NCBI GenBank assembly: GCA_910578385.1
Contig: CAJTQV010000002.1
Span: forward strand, 186,001 to 250,000
Direction of reading: 5' to 3'
From: an uncultured Muribaculaceae bacterium
GTDB lineage: Bacteria > Bacteroidota > Bacteroidia > Bacteroidales > Muribaculaceae
Length of the DNA: 64,000 bases
The notes beneath the pieces are model-generated. The model saw nothing but the letters and a program-made list of their open reading frames with translations. It had not been told where the DNA came from and searched no databases. The position numbers and the translations under genes were made by a program. Positions 49,153 to 57,996 of the stretch are shown here, one piece after another (the first letter of the stretch is position 1; each line of letters begins with the position of its first letter).

Positions 49153-51072
49153 TTATTTTTTCAAGGGTCCGATATATCTGTTTCCGTCATCGTCGCCAAG
49201 AGTTCCCTTGATTTTCTTCTCGACGCGCTCACGTTTGGTATAATAATACTTGTAACTGAACCCGCAGACCTCACAAATGTATTTCGGCATGAATCCGGCG
49301 TATACCATCACGGTGAACTGTATCTCATCTTCAGTCATGGTAGCACACTTCTCGCGCAGGTCGGCAATGATATTATCCATATAGACATTGACCAGTTTCT
49401 CCAGCTCACTCGACTTCATACTTTTCGCCATGTCGCGCATCATTTTATCAAGATCTGATACAAGAGCCTTTTTCATAGCGGGAGTATCTTTCTTCTCCAC
49501 ATAAGAAGCGGCGATTTTGTTGAAGAAGTCCAGACGGCTACGGAAGAGCGAGCTGATGGTGGTTTTCATAGTCATACGGCATTCCTCCGCATCGGTTATC
49601 TGCTTTGACATTTCCCCTATCCGCTCATCGCGGCCGGTCAGTTCGGTTCTCATTGACTCGATGTCAGAAAGCGAGGCGTTAAGGCGGTTGGCAATCTCCG
49701 TGATTTCCGACTTTTTCTGTTCAAGCGATTCCGAGAGATGCAGATTCTCTCCAATCTTGTCGTCGAGAGCCGACGACATGCGCATAATGTCATTCGCGTT
49801 CTTATCCAGTTCGAGATTCTTATTTTGAATTTCAAGCGCAGCGTTGTCGATTTCGAGCTGTTTCCGGTTTATTTCAAGCTGCTTGATCCGCACCCTCATC
49901 CTGTAGAACCACCATCCGGCACCGAGAATAATCAGAGCCGCGATCACTGATATTGCAAGAATCCAAGCAAGTCGCTCCTTTTTTGCGCGTTCCGCCTCGG
50001 CCTGCCGGTCGTAATAGTCGCGCTGTGCCGTCACGACAGATTGAAGAGTTATCTCGTTCATCATACGGTTCTGATAGTCAAGTGAACTGTCCGTAGCTGC
50101 AAGAGCTGACTTGTAATCACCTTGGACCTCAAACAGGGAAGCTTTGCACCATAACGCCATTGCCGTATCACGTCCACAGGTAGCCTTATACTCTATCGAG
50201 TCAATGTAGCGTTTGGCTTCGTCAAGACGGTTATTAAATATCGCCGCTCTTGCTCTGCGAAAACATAGTTCCGTATTATACGATGAAAATGCTTTATATT
50301 TTTCAATTTCTTTAAAACATGAATCTGATTTTAGTATTTCTCCATTAAGGTCATGCACTCCAATCATACTCTCCACACAATATGAAGCCAATAGAGAGTC
50401 TACAGGAGAGTTCAACGCAAACTTACACACAGAATCAAGAAGACATAGGGATTCCCTATGAAATCCCATACCATCTAACGCTGCGGCCATATCACAAGTT
50501 GCAAAATATGCATCTCTTATTCTTCCACATTTCTTTAAATTATAAACAGTTTCCTTATAGCTCTCCATAGCAAGTTTTGAATTGAAAGTTGACATGAAAA
50601 GATCTCCAAGCAGTTGTGAAGACCTGGCAATCCAATAAGGATTTTTTATTCTCATCGCCAATTCATGAGCTTCTTGCGCCGCTATTATGGCAGATTCTTT
50701 TTGTTCCAAGTCAAGCCGTACAACACCTAAATAAAAGGCCGATTTCAGTTTATTAAGCGGGGATCCGTTTTGTAAAAAGTATTGGTAAGAACTATCAATA
50801 CTGGAATCAGTCGGTATGGCATAATCCCCCTTATACATCGCCTCAGTCAAAAGAAGTCCCAAAGTGGCCTTAGCCCTATCATCATCTATTAAATCGGGGT
50901 CTATGCTGCATAATATTTCCAACGCCGAATCTGGATTAGATTTTCTATTCAGCGAGTCGGGATACTCCACCAGAAGCTGCGAGGCATCTTCAAGGGTCTT
51001 GAAAATCTCAGACCGACGACATCCCACGCATATGGCTACTGTCAGCAACAAGTATATGATTAGATATTTCAA
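49153..51072 (-). CDS. Membrane TPR regulator with LuxR-like HTH
   Basis: A 639-residue protein: N-terminal export signal with Cys at 18, TPR-like helical repeats at about 40-350, one membrane helix at about 370-395 (LAWILAISVIAALIILGAGW), a long coiled coil to about 510, and a C-terminal domain near 575-625 (EDEIQFTVMVYAGFMPKYIC, then YYYTKRERVEKKI) with the outline of a degenerate LuxR-type helix-turn-helix. This layout occurs in Bacteroidales as one-component membrane regulators that sense outside the cell. It is divergent from the secreted-protein genes at 51353-53386, probable targets; this is inference. Confidence 0.75.
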   Translation of the reverse strand: MKYLIIYLLLTVAICVGCRRSEIFKTLEDASQLLVEYPDSLNRKSNPDSALEILCSIDPDLIDDDRAKATLGLLLTEAMYKGDYAIPTDSSIDSSYQYFLQNGSPLNKLKSAFYLGVVRLDLEQKESAIIAAQEAHELAMRIKNPYWIARSSQLLGDLFMSTFNSKLAMESYKETVYNLKKCGRIRDAYFATCDMAAALDGMGFHRESLCLLDSVCKFALNSPVDSLLASYCVESMIGVHDLNGEILKSDSCFKEIEKYKAFSSYNTELCFRRARAAIFNNRLDEAKRYIDSIEYKATCGRDTAMALWCKASLFEVQGDYKSALAATDSSLDYQNRMMNEITLQSVVTAQRDYYDRQAEAERAKKERLAWILAISVIAALIILGAGWWFYRMRVRIKQLEINRKQLEIDNAALEIQNKNLELDKNANDIMRMSSALDDKIGENLHLSESLEQKKSEITEIANRLNASLSDIESMRTELTGRDERIGEMSKQITDAEECRMTMKTTISSLFRSRLDFFNKIAASYVEKKDTPAMKKALVSDLDKMMRDMAKSMKSSELEKLVNVYMDNIIADLREKCATMTEDEIQFTVMVYAGFMPKYICEVCGFSYKYYYTKRERVEKKIKGTLGDDDGNRYIGPLKK

Positions 51073-51291
51073 GGTCGCAAAAATTTAAGTTCCCGCAAAG
51101 ATAATCATTCGCACATAAACTTCAAAATATAAGATACAACATGACTAAAAAACTGAAAAAATAATATTTGAATCCCCAATAAAATTCCCCTAAATTTACA
51201 ATATAAAATCCATGATGGATAATTAATATTTTTACATCTCTCAACGTGTTGTCTTTCTGTATTTTATATTTTAAGATGATGGATAAATAAA

Positions 51292-51323
51292 TTTGCGCTT
51301 CAACACTTATATTTATAACTTTG
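51292..51323 (+). promoter_or_regulatory. Promoter of the secreted-protein genes
   Basis: -33 TTTG (51292-51295), 20-bp spacer, -7 TAACTTTG (51316-51323), 30 bp before the ATG at 51353. The 280-bp gap between the divergent genes is otherwise AT-rich with no gene. Confidence 0.75.
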
Positions 51324-51352
51324 CAGCACAAAAACAACATAAATTTCAACAT

Positions 51353-51766
51353 ATGATAACAACTCTAAATTTACGGGTAACGATACTGGCCACAACGTTA
51401 TTCTTGACAGGATTTTCACATTCTATCTCAGGCCAAACAACCAACAAATATGATGTCAATAAAAAAAGTGTGCCTTTTAAGATTACGCCAAAATCATCGA
51501 CATCTCGCCCGCGAATGCCGTCGCATCAGCAGCTATATGGAGAATACTGTGATGGATTTCTCACCGTCTCTTTCAAGATTCCGGAGGGAAACTGTGTTCT
51601 GACGTATTCGAATTCCGCTATCGGCATCGAGACATCGGTTGAATTCGATTCTTCAAAGGAAGCAAAATTCTTTGTGGGATATGGCGATGCGCCAATCCAC
51701 ATCACAGTCACAACATCATTCGGAAACGAATACGAGGCCGTTATCGACCTCTCGAACAATAATTAA
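51353..51766 (+). CDS. Small secreted protein, DUF3244-like
   Basis: A 137-residue protein with a signal peptide (MITTLNLRVTILATTLFLTG...SISG) and a ~90-residue beta domain (GFLTVSFKIPEGNCVLTYSN, later HITVTTSFGNEYEAVIDL) like the small immunoglobulin-like DUF3244 proteins of Bacteroides. The start at 51353 gives a proper signal peptide and fits the promoter. It is followed after 18 bp by the 533-residue secreted protein. Confidence 0.7.
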   Translation: MITTLNLRVTILATTLFLTGFSHSISGQTTNKYDVNKKSVPFKITPKSSTSRPRMPSHQQLYGEYCDGFLTVSFKIPEGNCVLTYSNSAIGIETSVEFDSSKEAKFFVGYGDAPIHITVTTSFGNEYEAVIDLSNNN

Positions 51767-51784
51767 CCAACAAAATCAACCGAC

Positions 51785-53386
51785 ATGAAACAGCTCAGAA
51801 TCTTTGCGAGCCTATTGCTCGCAATCTATTTCTCGTTTTCGGCGGTAGCGTCTGAAATCTACCAAACATCTGCAACCGTGATGGAAAAGGGGATGTTCTC
51901 CGACGGAACAAGAAACTACAAGACCTTTACCGTAGAATCCTCCTCGGCAGGAGAATTCCACATCGGTTTCTGGCTTTGCGCATCAATCTTGAATGACAAC
52001 GATTTCACAAGTTTCAGAGTCTACGCCAACAATAAACTTGCAGGGACAATAACACCCGACCATGACGGTTGGCAAACCATTGGCATGGACGAAAACAAGA
52101 AAGTTCGCCTTGATGCGGGTCTGAACACAATCACAATCTCTACCACCGCTCCCGAAATACCGGAAGTGGAGAACATAAGGGTATCAAAAGACCCTGAGAT
52201 GGTAAGATTCGACAGTTCCGCATTTGAACAATATGTAGAAGATGCAGCCCACGGCAGAATATCGGCAGATGCAAAAGAAGAGGAGCCTGCAATCTCTGTT
52301 AAGGCAATCAGGCCAGCAAGCATGACAGTCTTCTCAAATGCGAATCTGAACTACACTTACTACAAGCGTATTACTGTAAATAAAGGTGACAGAATACATA
52401 TTGAGACTGAGAGTGGTAACGGCCACATCGTGGACATGGTGTATATGGGAAGTTTGAAGAACTATGTAATTGGCAGTGTCCCCCAAGCTCTTACTAATGT
52501 TGATCATATTCTTTATCCTGATACTCTTGAAGCATCATTGGACCTTAAGACTATTGTCGGCCTGACGCCTGCTACTTCAGAAGAAATCCAAAGATACAAC
52601 TGGACATCTGCTTCAGAAGTTGACGAAGACGGATATAATATGAGCACGCTTGAATTAGACGCACCGATGGCCGGTATGTACATGGTTTTAGCCAGGACAG
52701 ATGACAATTCAAAGTCAGATATTATCGATATCTCAATATCTATAAATGGAAAGTCTACAAAACAGAGGAAGCAACCCATATGTTCCTCGTCGTATGGTGT
52801 GATCATTCCGGCTGACGGATATGAATATGCCTGCATGACCACAAGCTATGACGCAGATGCTGATCCGATGCTATTCGTACACGGCGGCCGACAAGGCGGT
52901 ATCATCGGTTTCAATGACGATGCAACACCTGCAAAGAGAAAAGAACACAATCTTGGCGTTTATGACTCTTATCTGAGCCAAACTTATCTATATCCTTCCA
53001 CGGCAGTAAGTGTCAGCAATTACAAAACTGAGAACCCGGTTTCAAAATGTGTCATAATTACAAGAATGGTAATATCAGAAGGTGCACAGAAAGTCCAGGC
53101 CGTCAAGCCGTCAACTTCTGACATTTATGACATTACGGATAAAGATGGTATAACCTTCCCGAATCATATCAGCCTGAACACATGTTTTGCAATCAATGCC
53201 GGTGAATCAACAATAGAATGCATTGAGGCATATTCCATCGACGGCAGATGTGTTGGCTCAGTAAGCGTAAATTCGGCGGAAGCCTCCTTAATGGCGACCG
53301 ACCTCAATATAACAGAAAAGGGTTTGTACACGCTCCGGGTACACACCGACCGGTGTACCGCTGCAAAGAAACTGATGGCACGCTAA
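51785..53386 (+). CDS. Secreted protein with CBM-like N-terminus and T9SS-type tail
   Basis: A 533-residue exported protein (signal cleaved near SAVAS). Residues about 25-140 resemble a carbohydrate-binding beta-sandwich (GEFHIGFWLCAS, VYANNKLAGTI, LDAGLNTITISTT). The middle (about 180-460) is beta-rich and unnamed. The last ~70 residues (IECIEAYSIDGRCVGSVSVN, then LYTLRVHT and a basic end) match the type A sorting domain for type IX secretion. No catalytic motif was seen; it may bind glycans at the surface. Same operon as the DUF3244-like gene. Confidence 0.75.
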   Translation: MKQLRIFASLLLAIYFSFSAVASEIYQTSATVMEKGMFSDGTRNYKTFTVESSSAGEFHIGFWLCASILNDNDFTSFRVYANNKLAGTITPDHDGWQTIGMDENKKVRLDAGLNTITISTTAPEIPEVENIRVSKDPEMVRFDSSAFEQYVEDAAHGRISADAKEEEPAISVKAIRPASMTVFSNANLNYTYYKRITVNKGDRIHIETESGNGHIVDMVYMGSLKNYVIGSVPQALTNVDHILYPDTLEASLDLKTIVGLTPATSEEIQRYNWTSASEVDEDGYNMSTLELDAPMAGMYMVLARTDDNSKSDIIDISISINGKSTKQRKQPICSSSYGVIIPADGYEYACMTTSYDADADPMLFVHGGRQGGIIGFNDDATPAKRKEHNLGVYDSYLSQTYLYPSTAVSVSNYKTENPVSKCVIITRMVISEGAQKVQAVKPSTSDIYDITDKDGITFPNHISLNTCFAINAGESTIECIEAYSIDGRCVGSVSVNSAEASLMATDLNITEKGLYTLRVHTDRCTAAKKLMAR

Positions 53387-53512
53387 CCCGGAGACAACAT
53401 CTTGCTTCAATACATATTTTATAAAATATCACCGAGGTAATTTATACCAGTATTTATACTGAAATTGACACCGGTTCAAGCAATACGACTAACACAAATT
53501 ACGTTAAATACT

Positions 53513-53520
53513 TACATTTG
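53513..53520 (+). promoter_or_regulatory. -7 element of the lipoprotein gene
   Basis: TACATTTG, 23 bp before the ATG at 53544; no clear -33. Confidence 0.5.
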
Positions 53521-53543
53521 CTTACTTATTAAAACCATAAAAC

Positions 53544-53930
53544 ATGAAACACTTCAATCTTATTCTTTCGTCGATTATTCTTGCTATCGGAATGTTCGCA
53601 TGTGGATTTGACAACGGAGGATTCCCTGAGAATGTGAAACTCTCGGGCAAAACGCAAGAGAAGACCGTATCGGGCACCTCTTACATCTCCGGACCTATGC
53701 AAATCGATGATTTGCACAACAATAGGAATGCCGCAAGCTTCGAATCGGAGACAGAAGATCCGGATTCGCTAATCGTAACACTCGATTGGCTCACGGCCAA
53801 AGCAAAAAGAAATGAAAACAAAGTAACCTTGATTACAAACAGGGTACCTGCTGAAAATGAGTCCAAGGAGCTGATAGTAGGTTGGATGGACGGAAATGAA
53901 GGCATAAGCATCTATGTGAAGTATAACTGA
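53544..53930 (+). CDS. Small lipoprotein, hypothetical
   Basis: A 128-residue lipoprotein (lipobox AIGMFAC at about 14-20) with the mature start CGFDNGGFPENVKLSGKTQE, then a beta domain with SLIVTLDWLTAKAKRNENKV and a C-terminal GWMDGNEGISIYVKYN. A decayed paralogue lies at 54074-54483. Function unknown; probably anchored on the envelope. Confidence 0.75.
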   Translation: MKHFNLILSSIILAIGMFACGFDNGGFPENVKLSGKTQEKTVSGTSYISGPMQIDDLHNNRNAASFESETEDPDSLIVTLDWLTAKAKRNENKVTLITNRVPAENESKELIVGWMDGNEGISIYVKYN

Positions 53931-53940
53931 GTTTGGCTAT

Positions 53941-53975
53941 GGGGACGATTTCCATTTTGCAAGGGAATCGTCTCC
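53941..53975 (+). terminator. Hairpin after the lipoprotein gene
   Basis: A 13-bp stem with one wobble (GGGGACGATTTCC with GGGAATCGTCTCC), 10 bp after the stop codon; no clear T run. Confidence 0.5.
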
Positions 53976-54073
53976 AAGATGTAATGCTGAACAAGGCATG
54001 TCTTTTCACCTAAGCGATTTTATTTATAAAATCATTGGACAAACCTCATAGGCGGTTTATTATATAAACCGGG

Positions 54074-54483
54074 GTGACTAAAACCTTTTTAATCATAAAA
54101 CCCTTCAAACTATTTCTGACATCGGTCATACTCGTGGTTGCCATGTGCGCTTGCGATTATGACAATGGTGGATTTCCTGATAAGGTCAACCTTTCGGATA
54201 AAATGACCGAGACCACTGTCTCCGGCACATCCACAATCCAGTTCTTTACCGTAAGCGAAGAGTCATCCGACAGATTCGAATATGTGCCCGATGATTACCA
54301 GACCCAAACACGACCTGACTCCCTGATAGCCACGCTTGACTGGCTCACCATAAAGGTAAAATACAATGACAATAAAATAAAGCTGATTGCCAACCGCCCC
54401 CAGTTCCCGGAGAAAGAAGCCGTATGCGTTTTTCCTCTATGGACTGCAATGAGGGAATAGACATCGTCATTCACTACAAATAA
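54074..54483 (+). pseudogene. Decayed paralogue of the 53544 lipoprotein
   Basis: The frame from a GTG at 54074 gives LFLTSVILVVAMCACDYDNG and further residues closely matching the 53544 lipoprotein, including SLIATLDWLTIKVKYNDNKI. It leaves the family frame at a T5 run (54429-54433). One more T would restore a C-terminus ending MDCNEGIDIVIHYK, which matches MDGNEGISIYVKYN, stopping at 54481-54483. The paralogue's ATG is also missing: the sequence CATAAAAC is followed directly by CCTTCAA. Alternatives are phase variation at the T run, programmed frameshifting or a sequencing error. Confidence 0.65.
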
Positions 54484-54493
54484 GGAAAGCCCT

Positions 54494-55138
54494 ATGAAAA
54501 GAATTCTGTCATACTTCGGTTGCCTATGCGTAGCTGTTTCCGCATGGGCTACGGGCACGACATCTGATGAATGTCCCCGTTCTACGGAATGTAATGGAAG
54601 CGATATACAACTTACCGCTGACCAGGAAATTAAACCGGTTTACCGTAACATATACGGGGAACTGTTCGGAGCGTCAAATCTGATTGGAGTCCACTATGAC
54701 CAGCGGTTCAGACCAGGGTCGAAATGGGGGTTCCGCGCCGGTATCGGGTACTCTTTGAATGTGAACATAGCAATGGCTCTTTATAATGGAGGAGGATATA
54801 ACACAATCAGCGCACCTTTCGCGGTGAACGGTATATTCGGCAAACGCCACAGCTATTTCGAAGCCGGATTCGGAGTCTCACCGGGAATTGCTGTCTCCTA
54901 TCATGGGGGCGGTACATATTACTATTATGACCGTGAGGGTGCCCTGGTATCACAAAAATACAAATCTACCACGCATACTGCATTCTCCTTCAAGACCTTC
55001 TTTGACTTCGGTTACCGCTACCAGAAGCCGAAAGGGTTCATGTTCCGCGTCGGCATCACCCCCGCTGTCTCATGGTACCGAGACATGTGCGTCCTGACCA
55101 TTTCTCCATACGTGAGCTTCGGATACACATTCAAATAA
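54494..55138 (+). CDS. Outer-membrane beta-barrel protein
   Basis: A 214-residue protein with a signal peptide (ending SAWA) and an eight-strand-type barrel: YRNIYGELFGASNLIGVHYD, WGFRAGIGYSLNV, SYFEAGFGVSPGIAVSYHGG, FRVGITPAVSWY, and a C-terminal strand ending in aromatic-rich SFGYTFK. Such proteins resemble OmpA-like or DUF3575-type barrels. It lies 10 bp after the decayed lipoprotein gene and is probably cotranscribed. Confidence 0.75.
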   Translation: MKRILSYFGCLCVAVSAWATGTTSDECPRSTECNGSDIQLTADQEIKPVYRNIYGELFGASNLIGVHYDQRFRPGSKWGFRAGIGYSLNVNIAMALYNGGGYNTISAPFAVNGIFGKRHSYFEAGFGVSPGIAVSYHGGGTYYYYDREGALVSQKYKSTTHTAFSFKTFFDFGYRYQKPKGFMFRVGITPAVSWYRDMCVLTISPYVSFGYTFK

Positions 55139-55170
55139 TTCATGATTAAGGGTTTTGCAACACCATAAAC

Positions 55171-56277
55171 TCAGCGGGGCTGGAGGGTGGCACTGCGGCG
55201 GGCGGTAAGGCGGCGGTACAGGGATAGGCAGAGGAGCGGGATGGCGGTGCCGGCTACGGTGTAGAGCACCCAGAAAAGATCTTCGTGGTTGTTGTAGTGG
55301 ATGACCATGTGGCAGCCTATCTGCGCCGGGTCAAGGCCGTACCACCAGATTTTAAGCAGGCTCACCACCTTGAATGAGATGATGTGGAAGACGAAGACAT
55401 AGAGCGTGTTGTTGCCGATGTAGGTCAGAAGACGTGCCACCACTCCCCCGGCGGCGTCGATCAGTCCGGACACATGACGTGTGAAGAGGAATCCGGCCAC
55501 TCCGGTTACGGGCAGCGTGGCGAGATCGCGGAGCTGTCCGTTGTTGTTCATGCCGCACCAGTGGTTCCACGCTCCCACACACATCACGCAGAGGCATAGC
55601 AACGCGACCCACCAGCGGCTCCCTATCCTCGGCTCGAAATGGCGGTAAAGCACGCCGATGCCGAAGAAGAACATTCCCCACACCTCGCGGAGTCCACCGT
55701 TGGGAATGGTCGAGATACGGAGCCCGAAGCCGAGGCGGTAAGCGTTGAAGGCAAGCGCGGCCGCACATACCACCACTACGCTCCACACAGACGAGAGCCG
55801 TGTGCGTGAGTCCACAATCTTGTAAAGAACCAAAAAGAGGATGCTCGCAATCAGCAGGCCACGGAAGAACCAGAATGCACCGGCCATGAATTCGTCGTAA
55901 CCGCTCATGGAGGTGACAATCATGAAGAGACGCTGCACAAACTGATGCCGGGAATATGGATGAGTCACCCCGCCCGTCCAGTTGCCGTACTCCTCGTTGA
56001 GCAGACCGATCTCGAACCAGAGATTATGGAGCACAAGGAAAAGGAGGCTCCACTTCAGGAATGGTAGATAGAGCCCCCGGAACCGCTTGGCACAGAACGA
56101 CCAGGGGTCGTCGAGATACTTGCGGCTGAAGAAATATCCCGCCGTTATGAAGAAGAGCGGCATATGGAAGATGTAGATGAGATTGGATATGAGCGTCGGA
56201 GGCTCGGCATGTCCGGCCACCATGAGAATGATGGCTATGCCCTTGCAGATTGAGATTACGGTATTCTTCTGTGCCAT
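55171..56277 (-). CDS. Acyltransferase 3 family membrane protein
   Basis: A 368-residue integral membrane protein with about ten helices and the acyltransferase 3 signature: MAQKNTVISICKGIAIILMV with the catalytic-type His in AGHAEPP near 23, and FHMPLFFITAGYFFSRKYL near 38. It probably O-acylates a surface or cell-wall sugar. The start at 56277 is chosen to give the family N-terminus; the 29-codon upstream extension overlaps the promoter leader. Confidence 0.85.
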   Translation of the reverse strand: MAQKNTVISICKGIAIILMVAGHAEPPTLISNLIYIFHMPLFFITAGYFFSRKYLDDPWSFCAKRFRGLYLPFLKWSLLFLVLHNLWFEIGLLNEEYGNWTGGVTHPYSRHQFVQRLFMIVTSMSGYDEFMAGAFWFFRGLLIASILFLVLYKIVDSRTRLSSVWSVVVVCAAALAFNAYRLGFGLRISTIPNGGLREVWGMFFFGIGVLYRHFEPRIGSRWWVALLCLCVMCVGAWNHWCGMNNNGQLRDLATLPVTGVAGFLFTRHVSGLIDAAGGVVARLLTYIGNNTLYVFVFHIISFKVVSLLKIWWYGLDPAQIGCHMVIHYNNHEDLFWVLYTVAGTAIPLLCLSLYRRLTARRSATLQPR

Positions 56278-56361
56278 GTTGCCTTGTTGTTGGATTGAAC
56301 CTGAAGAAGATTCGGCGCGGCCATCGTTGCCAGCGATACCGCTCCGGGACTTTCCTGACTG

Positions 56362-56392
56362 CAAAATTAGAGTTTTAATGCCGAATATGCAA
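56362..56392 (-). promoter_or_regulatory. Promoter of the acyltransferase gene
   Basis: Minus strand: -33 TTG (56390-56392), 20 bp, -7 TAATTTTG (56362-56369). Confidence 0.65.
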
Positions 56393-56560
56393 CCCGATTA
56401 TCGGGGAACACACAACTTTTATAGGTGAACGCCCGTTATGTCATTGAAGATTTATGTTAAGTGAGTGTGAACCTTATCGGAATTTCGGGGTTCAATGTAT
56501 ATGGGTTGCGCCACTTGGCACAGCATTGACTAATCTCGAAACACTTAATTCCTTTTCACC

Positions 56561-57937
56561 ATGACACACATCTACCGCCACGCACTCTGCGCCACAGCCG
56601 GTCTGTTGGCTGTAACTGCGGCCTCGGCCCAGGATATTCCGGAACAGCCCGACACGCAGGGCAACAAGGTCTCGTTTGTCAAGACGAGCCAGGACACGAC
56701 GGTCTACAAGATTCTTGAAAAAGACCGCTCGAAGAATGTCAACGAGATACCGGTCCCCCACTTCGCAATTCACACGGCCAACAACAAGTTTGTCATGACC
56801 ATCGGTGCCCAGATCAACCCGATCATCGGCACCGATCTGGGCAACAATCTGTACAAGCAGGCCGATGCCGGCATCAACTTCATACCGAGCCAGATTCCCG
56901 TGCCTGCCATGAGAGGACACAAGTCCGACTTTTTCATCAATGCTCTCAATGCGAGCGTTGACCTCCAGGTGGTGGGATTCGGCGGCACTGCAAACCAGAT
57001 TACCGGTTACATAAAGTTCGCCACGAGCGGCAACGACAAGACCATTGAACTGAACAAGGCATACATCACCTGGCGTGGACTGACGGCAGGTCTGAAGAAC
57101 TCCCTGTTCGTTGACGAGTCGGTGGTTCCTCCCACCATCGACCCGCAGGGACCGTGCGGACTTGTAGGTGGTACGGTCAACGAAATCGGCTATGAATCAC
57201 CGTCGTTCAAGGGCTTCCGCTTCGGCGCGGCACTTGACATGCCGACGTATTACTCCTCGTCCGGTCAATACTGGGGACGCGATTACCAGACATGGCGCGG
57301 ACGCACCATAACCGGCGAGACCGTGTGTGACCCTGATGCCTACAGCATGTCAGTGCCCGACATACCGCTCTATGTGGAATGGGGCAAGTCGGCGCTCAAC
57401 CGTATAAGACTGTCGGGAATAGTTCGCCCGATGCTCTACAAGGACATGCTTGCCGACTGCCGCCGTGCCTCGGTGGGCTGGGGTCTGTCGCTCAGCGGCA
57501 ACATCAACCCGGTGGAGCCACTGATTTTCTATCTTCAGGCTACATATGGCAAGGGGATTGGAGCCTACATACAGGACATTGCAGGACTTCCGATTTCGTT
57601 TGTACCGAAAGATGACGCTCCGGGCCATATGACCCCTACCCCGATGATGGGCTGGAGCGCCGGTGTGACTTATAACATCAACGACAAGTGGCAGGTGAAC
57701 GTCATGGGTTCGCAGGCACGGGTGTGGGACGTGGCGCCGTATGCGGAGCATGAGGCAGACCCGGAGACAAATGTGAACAACTACAAGTATGGCTTCTATG
57801 GGGTTGCCAATGTGTTCTACAACATATCGTCTTATTTCCAACTCGGGCTTGAGTATGACTACGGCTACCGCAAGACATGGAATGCCGGCAGCGCACACGA
57901 CAACCGACTGCAGTTCCAGATAATGTTCGCACTGTAA
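56561..57937 (+). CDS. Porin-like outer-membrane protein
   Basis: A 458-residue protein with a signal peptide (cleaved near ASAQ) and a DcaP/OprP-like barrel: FAIHTANNKFVMTIGAQINP, FFINALNASVDLQVVGFGGT, YIKFATSGNDKTIELNKAYI, and a C-terminus ending in Phe-Ala-Leu (LQFQIMFAL). Probably a substrate-specific channel; the substrate is unknown. It stands alone and is followed by a strong bidirectional terminator. Confidence 0.8.
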   Translation: MTHIYRHALCATAGLLAVTAASAQDIPEQPDTQGNKVSFVKTSQDTTVYKILEKDRSKNVNEIPVPHFAIHTANNKFVMTIGAQINPIIGTDLGNNLYKQADAGINFIPSQIPVPAMRGHKSDFFINALNASVDLQVVGFGGTANQITGYIKFATSGNDKTIELNKAYITWRGLTAGLKNSLFVDESVVPPTIDPQGPCGLVGGTVNEIGYESPSFKGFRFGAALDMPTYYSSSGQYWGRDYQTWRGRTITGETVCDPDAYSMSVPDIPLYVEWGKSALNRIRLSGIVRPMLYKDMLADCRRASVGWGLSLSGNINPVEPLIFYLQATYGKGIGAYIQDIAGLPISFVPKDDAPGHMTPTPMMGWSAGVTYNINDKWQVNVMGSQARVWDVAPYAEHEADPETNVNNYKYGFYGVANVFYNISSYFQLGLEYDYGYRKTWNAGSAHDNRLQFQIMFAL

Positions 57938-57940
57938 ACA

Positions 57941-57974
57941 AACAGGGTTGGCCCGGCGGGGCCAACCCTGTTTT
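57941..57974. terminator. Bidirectional terminator, porin/glgP
   Basis: A 14-bp perfect stem (57941-57954 with 59-72 of the same block, 57959-57972), 4-nt loop, T run on the + strand and TTTGTTT on the minus strand. It serves both converging genes. Confidence 0.85.
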
Positions 57975-57996
57975 ATTGTTGATGCTTCAGCGGTTA

